The position numbers were made by a program, and so were the translations under genes. From the NCBI RefSeq assembly GCF_002257705.1, contig NZ_LSLK01000091.1:1-64000 (forward strand): a DNA stretch of 64,000 nt. The letters run 5' to 3'. Position 1 is the first letter of the stretch. Every line of letters starts with the position of its first letter. This DNA comes from Sporomusa silvacetica DSM 10669 (lineage in GTDB: Bacteria > Bacillota > Negativicutes > Sporomusales > Sporomusaceae). The notes beneath the pieces were generated by a model. That model saw only the letters and a program-made list of their open reading frames with translations, had not been told where the DNA came from and did not search any database. Positions 1 to 9,211 of the stretch are shown here, one piece after another.

Positions 1-291
1 AGACTCCAGACAACAACGTTGAAGACCAAGAGATCTAATATTCTTATCGGGGTGGCTCAATTCTTGAGCATCAAAAGTGGCTCACTTTCTGAATGTCAAA
101 TGGCTCACTTTTCTATTGCTTTTCACATCCATCTCCTCAATAATTTTCTCAGCAGCCTAACAGAGTCGTCATGGGGAATGATGTATTCAATATTTAGCGG
201 AAGTTTTAATTGATAAACGTTTCCGAAAGCTATATAATTTTTGTGTGTTAAATTGTTTATTTGCATAAATATAAATAAATTTTACACCTTT

Positions 292-325
292 CCCCGGACT
301 TTTCGAAGTCCGGGGATTGTTTTTT
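292..325 (+). terminator. Rho-independent terminator of a gene left of the window
   Basis: A 10-bp perfect stem (CCCCGGACTT with AAGTCCGGGG) closes a TTCG tetraloop and is followed by a T-rich tract. It probably ends a plus-strand gene lying before the window. Positions 1-291 and 326-608 hold no convincing gene; the second stretch is AT-rich and must contain the promoter of the next gene, but I could not fix a -10/-35 pair. Confidence 0.8.
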
Positions 326-608
326 ATTACATCTGATTTTACAATAATTCATTATTGAGGCAGCCCCTTTTCAGACGTACACTCAGCACCGCTCCGACTA
401 CAGATAAGCAGCTAATCTTTGCTTTTCTCATATATAATAAAAAAATATTGCGATTAACTGTGCTAATATATCGTAAAATACAATTTATTAGCATAAAATA
501 GCTATTTTCACGTGTAATCTAACATTTTTTTAAAAAATTCAAACTAATATTTATTAAACTAAGATCCCCTACATTTAATCTCTTTTTATTGAGAGGAAGG
601 ATATTTCT

Positions 609-1454
609 ATGACTTATCAATTGGTGAGATGTATCAGCTGGATTTTTTTCCGTCTTTCTCGCTCTACACAACTCTATATTTCCCACATCTTAGGAAATAT
701 CTTTTGGCGTTTTCTTTCCAATAAAAGGAAACTTAGTGTCACCGAAAACATTAGCGCAACACTAACCATGCCTGAGCAAGAAGCAAAAAAGATTGCGCGA
801 AAAAACATCTCACATTTCAGCAAAATGTTTATGGACATGCTCTGTTATCCCCTGCTTTCCAAGCATAACATCAACCAAATTCTAAGAATTCATGGTGCCG
901 AAAATATAGATAACGCCCTCGCTCTTGGTACCGGCGTTGTTATGGCTACCGGACATTACGGAAACTGGAAATTGCTTGGAACTGGTTTGGCTTTTTACGG
1001 CTATCCGATGGTTTCCATAGCAAGAAGGCAACAGCAAACTAACGGATTTGAGCGCTTTTTATGTGAGTATCTCACCCTGTCTGGCGGCAAAAGCCTTTAT
1101 ACGACAGAAGTTCGGGACATCGTGAGAATTCTGGGCGAAAATCAAATTCCACTCATCCTAATCGATCATGATGTGCAACCAAACGGAGTTTGGGTGGATT
1201 TTCTAGGCCGTAAGACTTCAATGCTTCCTGGAGCGGCTATTTTGGCAAGAATAAAGAACGCTCCTATTGTCCCTGCTTTTATTACAGAAGCACCTGATGA
1301 AATCTATGACTTATATATTTATCCGCCGCTAACTGTAGATAAAACTCAAGATAAATGCACGTGCATAAAAGAAACAATGCAAACACTTTCTCATATCCTC
1401 GAAGAACAAATCCGCAAGCAGCCCCACGAATGGTTCTGGTTTCATAATCGCTAG
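609..1454 (+). CDS. Lysophospholipid/lipid A acyltransferase (LpxL/HtrB family)
   Basis: A protein of 281 residues with the layout of LpxL/HtrB late acyltransferases, which transfer an acyl chain from acyl-ACP to lipid A precursors at the inner membrane. The family active site HX4(D/E) maps to residues 116-121, but the sequence reads HYGNWK, so the usual acidic residue is a lysine. A later block around residues 175-200 (LILIDHDVQPNGVWVDFLGR) fits the family. The ATG follows a good GAGAGGAAGG ribosome site. It stands alone, with no other lipid A gene beside it. The presence of the gene argues for an outer membrane. The lysine may mean altered or lost activity. Confidence 0.85.
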   Translation: MTYQLVRCISWIFFRLSRSTQLYISHILGNIFWRFLSNKRKLSVTENISATLTMPEQEAKKIARKNISHFSKMFMDMLCYPLLSKHNINQILRIHGAENIDNALALGTGVVMATGHYGNWKLLGTGLAFYGYPMVSIARRQQQTNGFERFLCEYLTLSGGKSLYTTEVRDIVRILGENQIPLILIDHDVQPNGVWVDFLGRKTSMLPGAAILARIKNAPIVPAFITEAPDEIYDLYIYPPLTVDKTQDKCTCIKETMQTLSHILEEQIRKQPHEWFWFHNR

Positions 1455-1800
1455 CAGACTTCTAAAGCCTTAAAAATCGTCTGAAAAATTTCTTTCGTTG
1501 TTTTGGCAAAGAATTAATATTTCACGATTATCAACGCTGGACTGTTAAATTAGTTACTAGAAATCATATGGTTGGAAATCCACTTAATAGAATCATTAGA
1601 GCATTTACATGAGATGCAAACTAATTGGTTAAGATTGAATCATGCAATAGATGAGATGATTTTGGTCATGCATCAACTTTAGTGTCAATGATTTCGAGAG
1701 ACCAGAATATTATATTTTGATTTAAAGTTTATTACAACAAATATAATGTAGTCTTTTATCAATAATAAAATTATCTAAAAAGAGAAATGGAGGAATAGTT

Positions 1801-1848
1801 ATGTATCATATCACCATCCTAAAAAAAAGACGTAACAAGGACAGCTAA
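1801..1848 (+). CDS. Possible 15-residue leader peptide
   Basis: A 15-codon ORF (MYHITILKKRRNKDS) starts behind a strong GGAGG site at 1790-1794, well spaced from the ATG. It lies in the otherwise empty 1455-1998 interval, 150 bases upstream of the outer-membrane protein gene. It could be a leader peptide or the stump of a lost gene. The rest of the interval shows no coding sequence. Only the ribosome site and the short frame support this call. Confidence 0.25.
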   Translation: MYHITILKKRRNKDS

Positions 1849-1998
1849 TCAATCTAGCGATATAAACACAAGTTATAATAACAGGTATCTTTCGGGTGGG
1901 CAACTTTTAATTTGTATAGTTAGACTATAATTATTAAAGAAATGAATTTAAAAATAATAAAATTATAATGTTTTTTTGAAAACCGAGGAGGATTTTAA

Positions 1999-2556
1999 AT
2001 GAAAAAATTAATATTTCTAACTTTGATATTCGTTTTTGTAATGTCGTCAATCGGAATGTGTGCAGTACCAGATCCAAATGCGGGGATGGGAGATATCCAG
2101 TTTGGATACAATTATTATAATCTAAAGAAGACGACCAGTGGAATTGATCAGGGAAATACTGGATTTAATGAAATATATGGAAGTGTTGGCATTGGATTTG
2201 GATACGGGGTTTATATAAACCATCTCCAGGCAGATGAAACATCCTATACCGATTTTGGTCTTAATACTACGCCATTGCTACCAAATATATCGTTGATGGT
2301 TGGCCAACGGCAAATGAAATCGGATAATGCGGACAGTGCCAACAAGCTATTTTGCGGTGCATCGATTAAACAAGATCTTGCTGCCGGAGTTGCTGCATAT
2401 GCGACTTATCAGAAAGGCACGCACTTTAAGGATGAAGTCATCGGTTTTACATATGACATGGAAAATACCCGAATGAATCTGAGCTGGAAGAATTATGATG
2501 ATAATAACGGTACGACTTTCAAGGGGATAGGTGGAGGTGTTAATTTTCAATTCTAA
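1999..2556 (+). CDS. Small outer-membrane beta-barrel-like protein
   Basis: A protein of 185 residues with a clear Sec signal peptide (residues 1-22, ending near SIGMCA) and no further hydrophobic helix. The mature part is rich in Gly, Asn, Tyr and Thr with alternating polar/aromatic stretches (for example GDIQFGYNYYNL) and ends in Phe, as outer-membrane beta-barrels do. I cannot name a family. A GAGGAGG ribosome site precedes the ATG. A small porin or YadA/OmpW-like barrel is the best guess; a soluble periplasmic protein is the alternative. Confidence 0.6.
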   Translation: MKKLIFLTLIFVFVMSSIGMCAVPDPNAGMGDIQFGYNYYNLKKTTSGIDQGNTGFNEIYGSVGIGFGYGVYINHLQADETSYTDFGLNTTPLLPNISLMVGQRQMKSDNADSANKLFCGASIKQDLAAGVAAYATYQKGTHFKDEVIGFTYDMENTRMNLSWKNYDDNNGTTFKGIGGGVNFQF

Positions 2557-2836
2557 ATCTAAAATAGCGCTGTATTAAAACACCGGACTTTGGTGCAAAA
2601 ATACAACCATTGATATATAATTACAGAATTTATAGAAGTAAGGAAACTTTATTGGCACATAATCTAGTTAATGCGTTTGCTAGTACTTGAAGATTGAACC
2701 ATATTGAGCTACGCAGACAGCTTATATGAGTGGTTTCTTTTGCTTTCGTACATTAGCGTTGAAATACCACCTAAAGCTCTCTGATGCCCCGAAAACCAAA
2801 CTTTTTTTATAAGCTCAAAACAGCCTGTTCAATAGT

Positions 2837-2868
2837 AGCCTGAGCATGTTTATAAACATACTCAGGCT
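2837..2868. repeat. 32-nt near-perfect palindrome by an IS remnant
   Basis: The two 16-nt arms AGCCTGAGCATGTTTA and TAAACATACTCAGGCT pair with one mismatch. It lies about 95 bases before a transposase stump and may be an IS terminus or a terminator. The 2557-2836 stretch before it has no gene that I can support. Confidence 0.5.
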
Positions 2869-2962
2869 GTTGAGAAAGTCCAAAAGCAGTAATACAGAAA
2901 ATGGATTTAGGAGGCCTATGTAGAATATCTATATAGGCCCTTTTCATATGGGAGTGAGGATA

Positions 2963-3058
2963 ATGTATCAGAAAAAAATAGCGCAACAATTGCAATAGAA
3001 TTTTGTTTGTATTGATGAGTTGATACCGCAAGATCACTTTCTGCGCAAAAGCCCTTAA
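2963..3058 (+). pseudogene. Remnant of an IS1182-type transposase (N-terminus only)
   Basis: The frame reads MYQKKIAQQLQ, then an in-frame TAG, then NFVCIDELIPQDHFLRK and a stop. The phrase DELIPQDHFLRK is the typical N-terminal signature of IS1182/IS5-like transposases (DUF772), which continue for over 400 residues. The gene is therefore a stump, broken by a stop and truncated. A GGAGTGAGG site precedes the ATG. Confidence 0.6.
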
Positions 3059-3159
3059 AACCAGGTCCCAATTTCGGTAACACTGAGTCCATTTTTAAAT
3101 GATATTATCCGAAACTAGATATAGCATATTACGTAGCGCATCTTCATTAGGGAATACCG

Positions 3160-4788
3160 CTAAGTTGTTGCTATTAAATGTAATACGCTTATGGGATCTT
3201 GTCTGCTGTGTAACGCAAGAAGCTGAGTGCTTTTAGTAATGTTGTTTTTGATGGTTGCGGATATATTTGTGACTAGTGTACCGAGTAGAGTATTAATATA
3301 AATTTGTCCTTTTGAAATATATGACATGGCGTTGTCTAAAGAAATGATTGCTTTATCAGATGCATTTACTAAATCCACATTATTTAAGTTCAAGACTTTG
3401 CTGTCGATTTTAAACCTAGTATAATTCAATGTACCACTTTCCGTGGTCGTTAGTGGAATCGATGTTTTGATTTGGTTATCTTGAGTTGGCCAAATTACAT
3501 TAAAATGTTTTAGAGGTTTTTCATTTGGATAATAAATATCTGGAACCACAGATTTTGCTGTTCGTACGGGTCCACCGTCTACACTTGATCCACCAATCCC
3601 TCCAGTATCCCCGCCTAGTAGTGTTTTGGTAAGTTCGCAAGACTGTTCAAGTTTATGGATAAAGGAGGCTCCATTACCATTAGCAACAAAGTCATTAACG
3701 AAGGCTCGGGTATCAGCGTAATTTGAGACATGGCTCAAGGCTTGATCGAGATCTTCTGTTGGGTTGTTTTTTAAATCGTTCAATAAATCTTTTATTCCGC
3801 CACTATGTCCATCGGCTTGAATCTGTTCATGCAAGTAACGTACAGCCATTGCTGAGCTCGAATATTGAATGCTATTTCCAACCCAGGTATCATTGGTTCC
3901 ATCACCTAATGCGTTTTGAATTGCCTGTGCTCCTTCTATGCCTCCACCATTACGTGCTAGATCGGTAGCAACCCTTTCATTGGCTCCATGAATGAATTCA
4001 GCAGTTCCTTCTTTGAACCAGTTAGGTAAACTGGAAAAATTCATAGTGCGCCCCATAATCGCATGTACCATTTCATGAGCTATAACGCGATCATCATAGT
4101 ATGGATGTTCTCCACCATCTGGTAAGTTAGCTGGAAGGGCGGTGTCGATAGCAATATGCAGAATTTGATTGGTTGCTTTTCCATCAGTTCCGTAGTGATA
4201 TTCTATAGCAGCTAAATACTGCTGTGGTGTTTCATCTAATACTATCTTTAAATTTGCTCCATCTGCACTTAATCCATAGCGATCTAATACTAATTTTTCA
4301 GCTTCTTCTAACCAATCGCTTTTTAAACACTGTATGATTTTTTTGTCATTTACACTTAATTCGTTAGAATCTACAAAAAGATTGGTATTTTTATACTCTG
4401 TAGAATGACTAATATTGTCAATCTTTTCCGAAATTCTAGTTAATTCGTTTTGGAGAAATTGTTTGGTGTCAGTGCTTTCAGTTTGCGTTGCCTGTATGGC
4501 TAATGCTTTACCGTACTGTAGTAATGACTGAATCTCATTTAAGGAATCGTTAGCTGTTTTTAATAGTGACATATCATCGGTTTGATAACTTGTAGGTAAA
4601 GTTAGCTTCTTTTTTTGTTGAATTGCGCGTTCTGATAGATTTATAGTAATACCATTGTCATCAAGGGAAGCGACCTTGTTTGAAATACTTTCTAAAGGCT
4701 CAGTAGTTTCTGTTTGTGCTTTTATCTTGTTAATCTCATTATCTTGTGAATTTGTAAAACTCGTGTCCAATCTTGAAAGCCAACTCAT
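3160..4788 (-). CDS. Flagellinolysin-like protein: flagellin with a zinc protease domain
   Basis: A protein of 542 residues. Residues 74-138 resemble the flagellin ND1 helix (SLLKTANDSLNEIQSLLQ and the following EKIDNISHSTEYKNTNLF). Residues about 150-400 form a metalloprotease domain with HEMVH at 238-242 (HExxH) and a downstream WFKEGTAEFIHG at 257-268 whose Glu264 is the likely third zinc ligand. Residues about 440-520 weakly resemble the flagellin C-terminal helix. This is the architecture of flagellinolysins, proteolytic flagellins displayed on the filament. The extreme N-terminus lacks the canonical flagellin start and the C-terminus is extended, so assembly into filaments is uncertain. 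No flagellar gene is nearby. A good AAGGAG site precedes the ATG. No clear sigma-28 promoter was seen. Confidence 0.8.
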   Translation of the reverse strand: MSWLSRLDTSFTNSQDNEINKIKAQTETTEPLESISNKVASLDDNGITINLSERAIQQKKKLTLPTSYQTDDMSLLKTANDSLNEIQSLLQYGKALAIQATQTESTDTKQFLQNELTRISEKIDNISHSTEYKNTNLFVDSNELSVNDKKIIQCLKSDWLEEAEKLVLDRYGLSADGANLKIVLDETPQQYLAAIEYHYGTDGKATNQILHIAIDTALPANLPDGGEHPYYDDRVIAHEMVHAIMGRTMNFSSLPNWFKEGTAEFIHGANERVATDLARNGGGIEGAQAIQNALGDGTNDTWVGNSIQYSSSAMAVRYLHEQIQADGHSGGIKDLLNDLKNNPTEDLDQALSHVSNYADTRAFVNDFVANGNGASFIHKLEQSCELTKTLLGGDTGGIGGSSVDGGPVRTAKSVVPDIYYPNEKPLKHFNVIWPTQDNQIKTSIPLTTTESGTLNYTRFKIDSKVLNLNNVDLVNASDKAIISLDNAMSYISKGQIYINTLLGTLVTNISATIKNNITKSTQLLALHSRQDPISVLHLIATT

Positions 4789-4936
4789 AATTTGTCACTC
4801 CTTCAAAAATATTATTCATTAAATCATATAAATATATTATTTAAAGTACCTTAATTTTTTAGTAATTTTAAATCATTAGCTTATGCATTTTATCCAAAAT
4901 ATTGAATTAACTGCCATAAACTTACTAAATAAAATA

Positions 4937-4969
4937 ATCAGGCACCATTCCTATAGGAAAGTGCCTGAT
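4937..4969. other. Hairpin with nested palindrome in a gene-free gap
   Basis: Arms ATCAGGCAC and GTGCCTGAT (9 bp) enclose a second palindrome TTCCTATAGGAA. There is no T-tract, so it is not a clear terminator. The 4789-5230 gap otherwise contains AT-rich sequence, including the promoter region of the protease gene, and no gene. Confidence 0.4.
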
Positions 4970-5325
4970 CTTACAAATTTCACACCCTTGCGAAAGTGAA
5001 ACAATGATATATGAACAAAAGCCGGGAAATTTCGCGGCGAATTATCTTTTCACAAAATACAGATCTTTATACAGTGGGGGTAGTACCATGCAGTTGAAAC
5101 AAAACATATACCTATCTTACCCCGCGTTACAATTTCTGAAACTTTTTTGTCTACCAAGAGCAAATACTATATAACGAATAAATTTTTCATGTAATATATA
5201 TCTAATTACAAATTAGTAGGAGAGTGAAAAATGGCCAACTGGCTTACCAAAACCGAACCGGAAAGTTTTAGCTACGCTGATCTTCAACACTTGGGGCGTG
5301 ATCGCTGGAATGGTGTAAAAATTTT

Positions 5326-5331
5326 TACCGC
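5326..5331. repeat. Left target-site duplication of the IS21 element
   Basis: TACCGC occurs directly before the left end of the element and again at 7813-7818 directly after the right end. It falls in the EVE gene, and the reading frame is continuous across it once the element is removed. IS21 elements usually create 4-8 bp duplications. Confidence 0.85.
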
Positions 5332-5485
5332 TGTTTATTGTAAAATGAAAATGGACAAAGTTGCAAAATAAATTCCTCACTTTTGCAACAGCAAAATCCC
5401 TATAAATGCAAAAGGCCATCGTAGGCACCACACCGAAATTAACTCCTTGTAATTGCGACCAAACGATTACAAGGAGGCGCGGAGG

Positions 5486-7015
5486 ATGCTAACAATGACC
5501 CAAGTACATGATATCAGAAAAATGTTCTTTGAGGAAGGCAAAAACATTAGTGAGATAGCACGTGAAACCAAGCGTGATCGCAAGACCATTCGGTTTTACC
5601 TAGAAAAAGACGATTGGAACCAAGCAATCCCAGCGGCCGAGACCGCAGCCAGTTATCCCAAACTTACTCCATATAAGACTGAAATTGATTTTTGGCTAAT
5701 GGAGGATAAGAAAGCTAAGCATAAGCAAAGGCATACCGCCAAACGAGTGTATGACCGGTTAGTTGATAAGTATCAAAGCGAATTCGACTGCTCTTACCGG
5801 ACGGTAGCCGGATACGTAGCCATGAAAAAGAAAGAAATCTTTGGCAAAAAGCAAGCGGGTCGTCTGCCGTTAGAGCATATTCCTGGTGAAGCGCAGCTAG
5901 ATTTCGGGTCTGCCGATTTTTATGAAAATGGCACAATATATAGCGGTAAATATTTGAATTTATCATTTCCTTACAGTAATCAAGGATACACTCAGTTGTT
6001 CAAAGGCGAGAATCAAGAATGTCTTTTTGAAGGTATGAAGACAATTTTCGAACACATCGGCGGCGTCCCAACCCGAATATGGTTTGACAATACCAGTACT
6101 ATCGTGACCAAAGTCATGAAAAACGGCGAACGTAACCTGACAAGTGATTTCATACGCTTTATGGAGCACTATCGGTTTGAAGCAGCCTTTTGCAATGTCA
6201 ACGCTGGGCATGAAAAAGGAAACGTTGAAGGAAAAGTCGGATACCATCGAAGAAATATGTTGGTACCTATCCCCCGATTCCAGGAACTTAAGGAGTTCAA
6301 CAAAAATTTACTCAAGCAGTGTGAACAAGACGCGGCAAGAGACCATTACCGAAAAGAAGGAACCATTAAAGACCTTCACCAACAAGATAGACAAGCTCTG
6401 CTAGAGCTACCATCCGCAGCGTTTGAGGCTTGCCGCTATATAACCGTTAGAACCAATGGATATGGACGATTACTGCTAAATAACGGTCTGCACGAGTATT
6501 CTGTTTCTCCCAAATATGCAAATTGTCAAGTTCTCGTCAAGGTAACCGCCTTTGATGTCACCGCATTGGATGAAAGCCATCGCGAAATTGTGAGACATGA
6601 CCGATTGTACGGCGATCATAAGCAGCAAAGCATGCAGTGGCTACCATACTTAACGCAGCTCTCGCGCTTCCCCGCAGCACTAAAATATACGGGTATATAT
6701 CAGATGTTACCGGAGCCCGTCCAGCACTATCTGAACAAATGCAGCAAAAGTGACAAAGGAAAAGTACTTGCAGCTATTGCATCATTAACAACAGCAAGCG
6801 GCTTTGCAAAGGCCGTGGAAACAGTCAGTACTGCACTCTCCTATGAAGCAACAGACGTGGACAGCTTGGTCAATCTGCACAACCGGTTACATAGCAAAGT
6901 ACTACAATTAGAGCCTGTCAAACTTCCGGCCTATTTACCTCAACTAGATAAATACATACCGAATTTAGCGGCTTATGATAAGGGCCTCATGAGAGCCGGT
7001 GAACGAGAATGTTGA
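5486..7015 (+). CDS. istA: IS21 transposase IstA
   Basis: A protein of 509 residues from the chosen ATG. It has an N-terminal helix-turn-helix (about residues 8-40, ISEIARETKRDRKTIRFYL) and an integrase-type catalytic core with acidic residues in AQLDFGSADF (Asp139), IWFDNTST (Asp201) and EKGNVEG (Glu248). It cuts and joins the IS ends. A TTG at 5453 would extend the frame, but the AAGGAGG at 5471-5477 points to the ATG at 5486. Its stop overlaps the istB start (ATGTTGA). Confidence 0.93.
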   Translation: MLTMTQVHDIRKMFFEEGKNISEIARETKRDRKTIRFYLEKDDWNQAIPAAETAASYPKLTPYKTEIDFWLMEDKKAKHKQRHTAKRVYDRLVDKYQSEFDCSYRTVAGYVAMKKKEIFGKKQAGRLPLEHIPGEAQLDFGSADFYENGTIYSGKYLNLSFPYSNQGYTQLFKGENQECLFEGMKTIFEHIGGVPTRIWFDNTSTIVTKVMKNGERNLTSDFIRFMEHYRFEAAFCNVNAGHEKGNVEGKVGYHRRNMLVPIPRFQELKEFNKNLLKQCEQDAARDHYRKEGTIKDLHQQDRQALLELPSAAFEACRYITVRTNGYGRLLLNNGLHEYSVSPKYANCQVLVKVTAFDVTALDESHREIVRHDRLYGDHKQQSMQWLPYLTQLSRFPAALKYTGIYQMLPEPVQHYLNKCSKSDKGKVLAAIASLTTASGFAKAVETVSTALSYEATDVDSLVNLHNRLHSKVLQLEPVKLPAYLPQLDKYIPNLAAYDKGLMRAGEREC

Positions 7016-7734
7016 CTGTAGCCATTGCCAAGTGCAGCAAGGAATTACGCTTAAGCCGCAATATTGCCGATATGTCAACACGTATACAAGCTGAGAGTCA
7101 TCAAGAATATCTGCTGAAATTGCTACAGTCGGAGCTTCAGCACCGTGACGCAGCAAGAAAAGAAAAGCTGCTAAAAAATGCTGGGTTTTATGCCGTAAAA
7201 ACATTTGAAACCTTCCGGTTTGACGAAGTGACACTCCCCAGTGCCATAGATGCGCAGTACTTGAAGAGCTTAGAATTTATGGAGAGCAAAACTAATCTGG
7301 TAATGTACGGTAATGTCGGAACCGGTAAAACGCACCTATCAATTGCTCTTGGCGTAGAAGCATGTAAGAAGGGGCTGGATGTCAAGTTTTTTAGGACTTC
7401 CACCTTAGTTAACAGGCTGGCAGAAGCAAAGAAACGTGGAGCATTGTCGGCCTTCGTCAAACAGCTGAATAAATCTGATTTACTGATTTGCGATGAGTGG
7501 GGCTATGTACCACTTGATCGGACAGGTGCACAATTATTATTTGAGGTTATTTCAGAATGCTATGAGAAGAAGTCCGTCATCATCAATACGAACATCGAGT
7601 TTTCCAGATGGGTCAATGTCTTTTATGATGAGCAGATGACAGGGGCAATGATAGATAGAATTCTTCACCATTGCCATCTGCTAATGTTTCCAGGACAAAG
7701 CAATCGGATGAGAGAATCATCACTTAGCCAGTGA
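7009..7734 (+). CDS. istB: IS21 helper ATPase IstB
   Basis: A 241-residue AAA+ ATPase of the DnaC/IstB group. The Walker A motif GNVGTGKTH lies at 101-109 and Walker B LLICDEWGY at 159-166. IstB selects target DNA and activates the IstA transposase. The start overlaps the istA stop, indicating translational coupling. The length is normal for the family. Confidence 0.93.
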   Translation: MLTVAIAKCSKELRLSRNIADMSTRIQAESHQEYLLKLLQSELQHRDAARKEKLLKNAGFYAVKTFETFRFDEVTLPSAIDAQYLKSLEFMESKTNLVMYGNVGTGKTHLSIALGVEACKKGLDVKFFRTSTLVNRLAEAKKRGALSAFVKQLNKSDLLICDEWGYVPLDRTGAQLLFEVISECYEKKSVIINTNIEFSRWVNVFYDEQMTGAMIDRILHHCHLLMFPGQSNRMRESSLSQ

Positions 7735-7927
7735 GTAGACACAAAAAAATTCCCCACCGGTGCCTGGGGAAAATATTTTACAATAGTGGGGAATTTTCTC
7801 TTGCAAAAAACATACCGCAATAAAACATATAAAAAACATGAGACCAGGTGACCAGATCTTTATTTATCACACTGGCAAGGAAAGAAGTAATTCTCTGCAT
7901 TAACTTGCATAAAAAAGACCCGAAGGC

Positions 7928-8026
7928 TCAATTTTTTTTGCGTTCTTGTCGATAGATAACCGTATAACCGACTATTGTTGCGCCTGTAAATAACACCAAG
8001 ATCCCAATTGTTAAATAGTACAGCAT
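7928..8026 (-). CDS. Small single-span membrane protein (32 residues)
   Basis: The ORF encodes MLYYLTIGILVLFTGATIVG followed by a basic tail YTVIYRQERKKN: one membrane helix and a positively charged end, as in many short membrane peptides. GGAAG sits 8 bases before the ATG. A longer start at 8041 adds five residues but has no ribosome site. The frame lies downstream of the HD-GYP gene on the same strand and may be cotranscribed. Function unknown. Confidence 0.45.
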   Translation of the reverse strand: MLYYLTIGILVLFTGATIVGYTVIYRQERKKN

Positions 8027-8062
8027 CTTTAACACTTCCATTCAAGGCATTAATAATATTTA

Positions 8063-9115
8063 TCAACCAACCCCTGTAATGCATAATTTTTCTTTTTGCA
8101 GATCCAAAAGTTTGCCATTTCGTGTACAGACAACTGGCTTGGTAAAACATCTGTCTCTGGCATAAAAGGCAATAATTTTTGCTTTTTTTCCATTGCTTAA
8201 GATCACACTGCTCCCGATAAGATAATCCCGCATATTATCCATGAAGGTCAAACAGGAAACAGGCTCCAGCTTTTCAAACAAGTCATCTGCCAATATGTCA
8301 AGCGCCTCAAACGGCGTCATTTTACGACGGTATACCCGATCGGATGTTATCGCATCGTAGACATCAGCAATGGAAATAATTTTTGCCTCAGCACAAATTT
8401 CATCGCCGATAAGTCCAAGGGGATATCCGCTACCATCCAGCCGTTCATGGTGCTGCCAAATTCCGAGTTTAATATTCTCAGGAATCCGAGCATCTTTAAG
8501 CACTTGATAGCCGTCCTGAGGATGCTTTTTAATGGCGGCAAATTCTTCATCAGATAAACGTCCTGGTTTATTTAGTATGGACAAAGGAACAACCAGTTTG
8601 CCGATATCATGGAGCAGGCCGGTTAAAATTAGTTTTTTCAACTCAGTACCTTTGTAGTTGCACCATTTACCCAAAATTCCGGTAATTATAGCAACATTTA
8701 AGGAGTGATTAAATGTATTCTCACTATAACACCGTATATCATGCAAATGCTCCAAAACTCCAATTGTTTCTGCTAAAAGGATAATCTTTTGATCGACGAG
8801 TTCCTGCATTTCGGCAATTGGAACCTCTCCAAATTTCTTAACATGTCTAAATGCATGAACAATTTTATCAATCGTTTCATTATAGCCCTTTGTAAACTCA
8901 GTCTTGGTCATATGAACAGCAATTACTTTCTCCTGCATTTTATCAGTGGTATCATCAATATTAATAGATGGCAACCCCCAATTTTTAAGGCTGTCTATTT
9001 GCGATTGATTGATAACAGCTCCCTGGGTCAATAGTTTTATAAACCCATCCCCAGCTATCACATCCCCACCGATGCACATACCAGGAACTAAATCTTGTGT
9101 AAAAATTAAATTCAT
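8063..9115 (-). CDS. HD-GYP domain cyclic-di-GMP phosphodiesterase
   Basis: A protein of 350 residues. The HD-GYP domain spans about residues 130-310 with HDIGK (HD at 169-170), HHER (222-225) and GSGYP (228-232). Such enzymes hydrolyse cyclic-di-GMP to pGpG or GMP using a metal centre. The N-terminal 100 residues form an unassigned sensory part with no membrane helix. The ATG follows an AGGAGGT site. A cyclic-di-GMP-I riboswitch lies upstream on the same strand at 9768-9849, so the enzyme's own substrate probably controls its synthesis. A small membrane ORF lies in between. Confidence 0.9.
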   Translation of the reverse strand: MNLIFTQDLVPGMCIGGDVIAGDGFIKLLTQGAVINQSQIDSLKNWGLPSINIDDTTDKMQEKVIAVHMTKTEFTKGYNETIDKIVHAFRHVKKFGEVPIAEMQELVDQKIILLAETIGVLEHLHDIRCYSENTFNHSLNVAIITGILGKWCNYKGTELKKLILTGLLHDIGKLVVPLSILNKPGRLSDEEFAAIKKHPQDGYQVLKDARIPENIKLGIWQHHERLDGSGYPLGLIGDEICAEAKIISIADVYDAITSDRVYRRKMTPFEALDILADDLFEKLEPVSCLTFMDNMRDYLIGSSVILSNGKKAKIIAFYARDRCFTKPVVCTRNGKLLDLQKEKLCITGVG

Positions 9116-9211
9116 GCGCAGACCTACCTCCTAGTAGAACATAGAATATTAACAATCAATATAGATAATTATTTAAGATCAGAGTTAGCTGGTCTCTGTT
9201 TCTAGCAAAGG

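Larger units (their letters stand above)
5332..7812 (+). mobile_element. Complete IS21-family insertion sequence, 2481 bp
   Basis: The ends are TGTTTATTG on the left and, inverted, TGTTTTTTG on the right, beginning TG and ending CA. The element is flanked by the 6-bp duplication TACCGC and carries istA and istB in the standard overlapping order. Near the right end, 7753-7795 holds a further hairpin-like inverted repeat built on TTCCCCAC and GTGGGGAA. Both genes are intact, so it may still be active. Confidence 0.9.
5231..7903 (+). pseudogene. EVE-domain protein gene split by IS21 and truncated
   Basis: Before the IS the frame reads MANWLTKTEPESFSYADLQH then LGRDRWNGVKIFTA, the hallmark N-terminus of EVE-domain proteins (PUA-like fold, proposed to bind modified bases). 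After the IS the same frame resumes with IKHIKNMRPGDQIFIYHTGK. Removing the element and one TSD copy (TACCGC) restores the frame exactly. Even then the gene ends early at a TAA (7901-7903), at about 60 residues against roughly 140 in the family, so its 3' part was lost separately. An AGGAG site precedes the ATG. Confidence 0.8.

Noticed and set aside
2807..3037. A 76-residue minus-strand ORF
   Set aside because: It runs antisense across a palindrome and a transposase stump on the plus strand; no independent support.
4800..4930. Sigma-28 promoter before the flagellin-protease gene
   Set aside because: No TAAA-N15-GCCGATAA-like pair found; promoter left uncalled.
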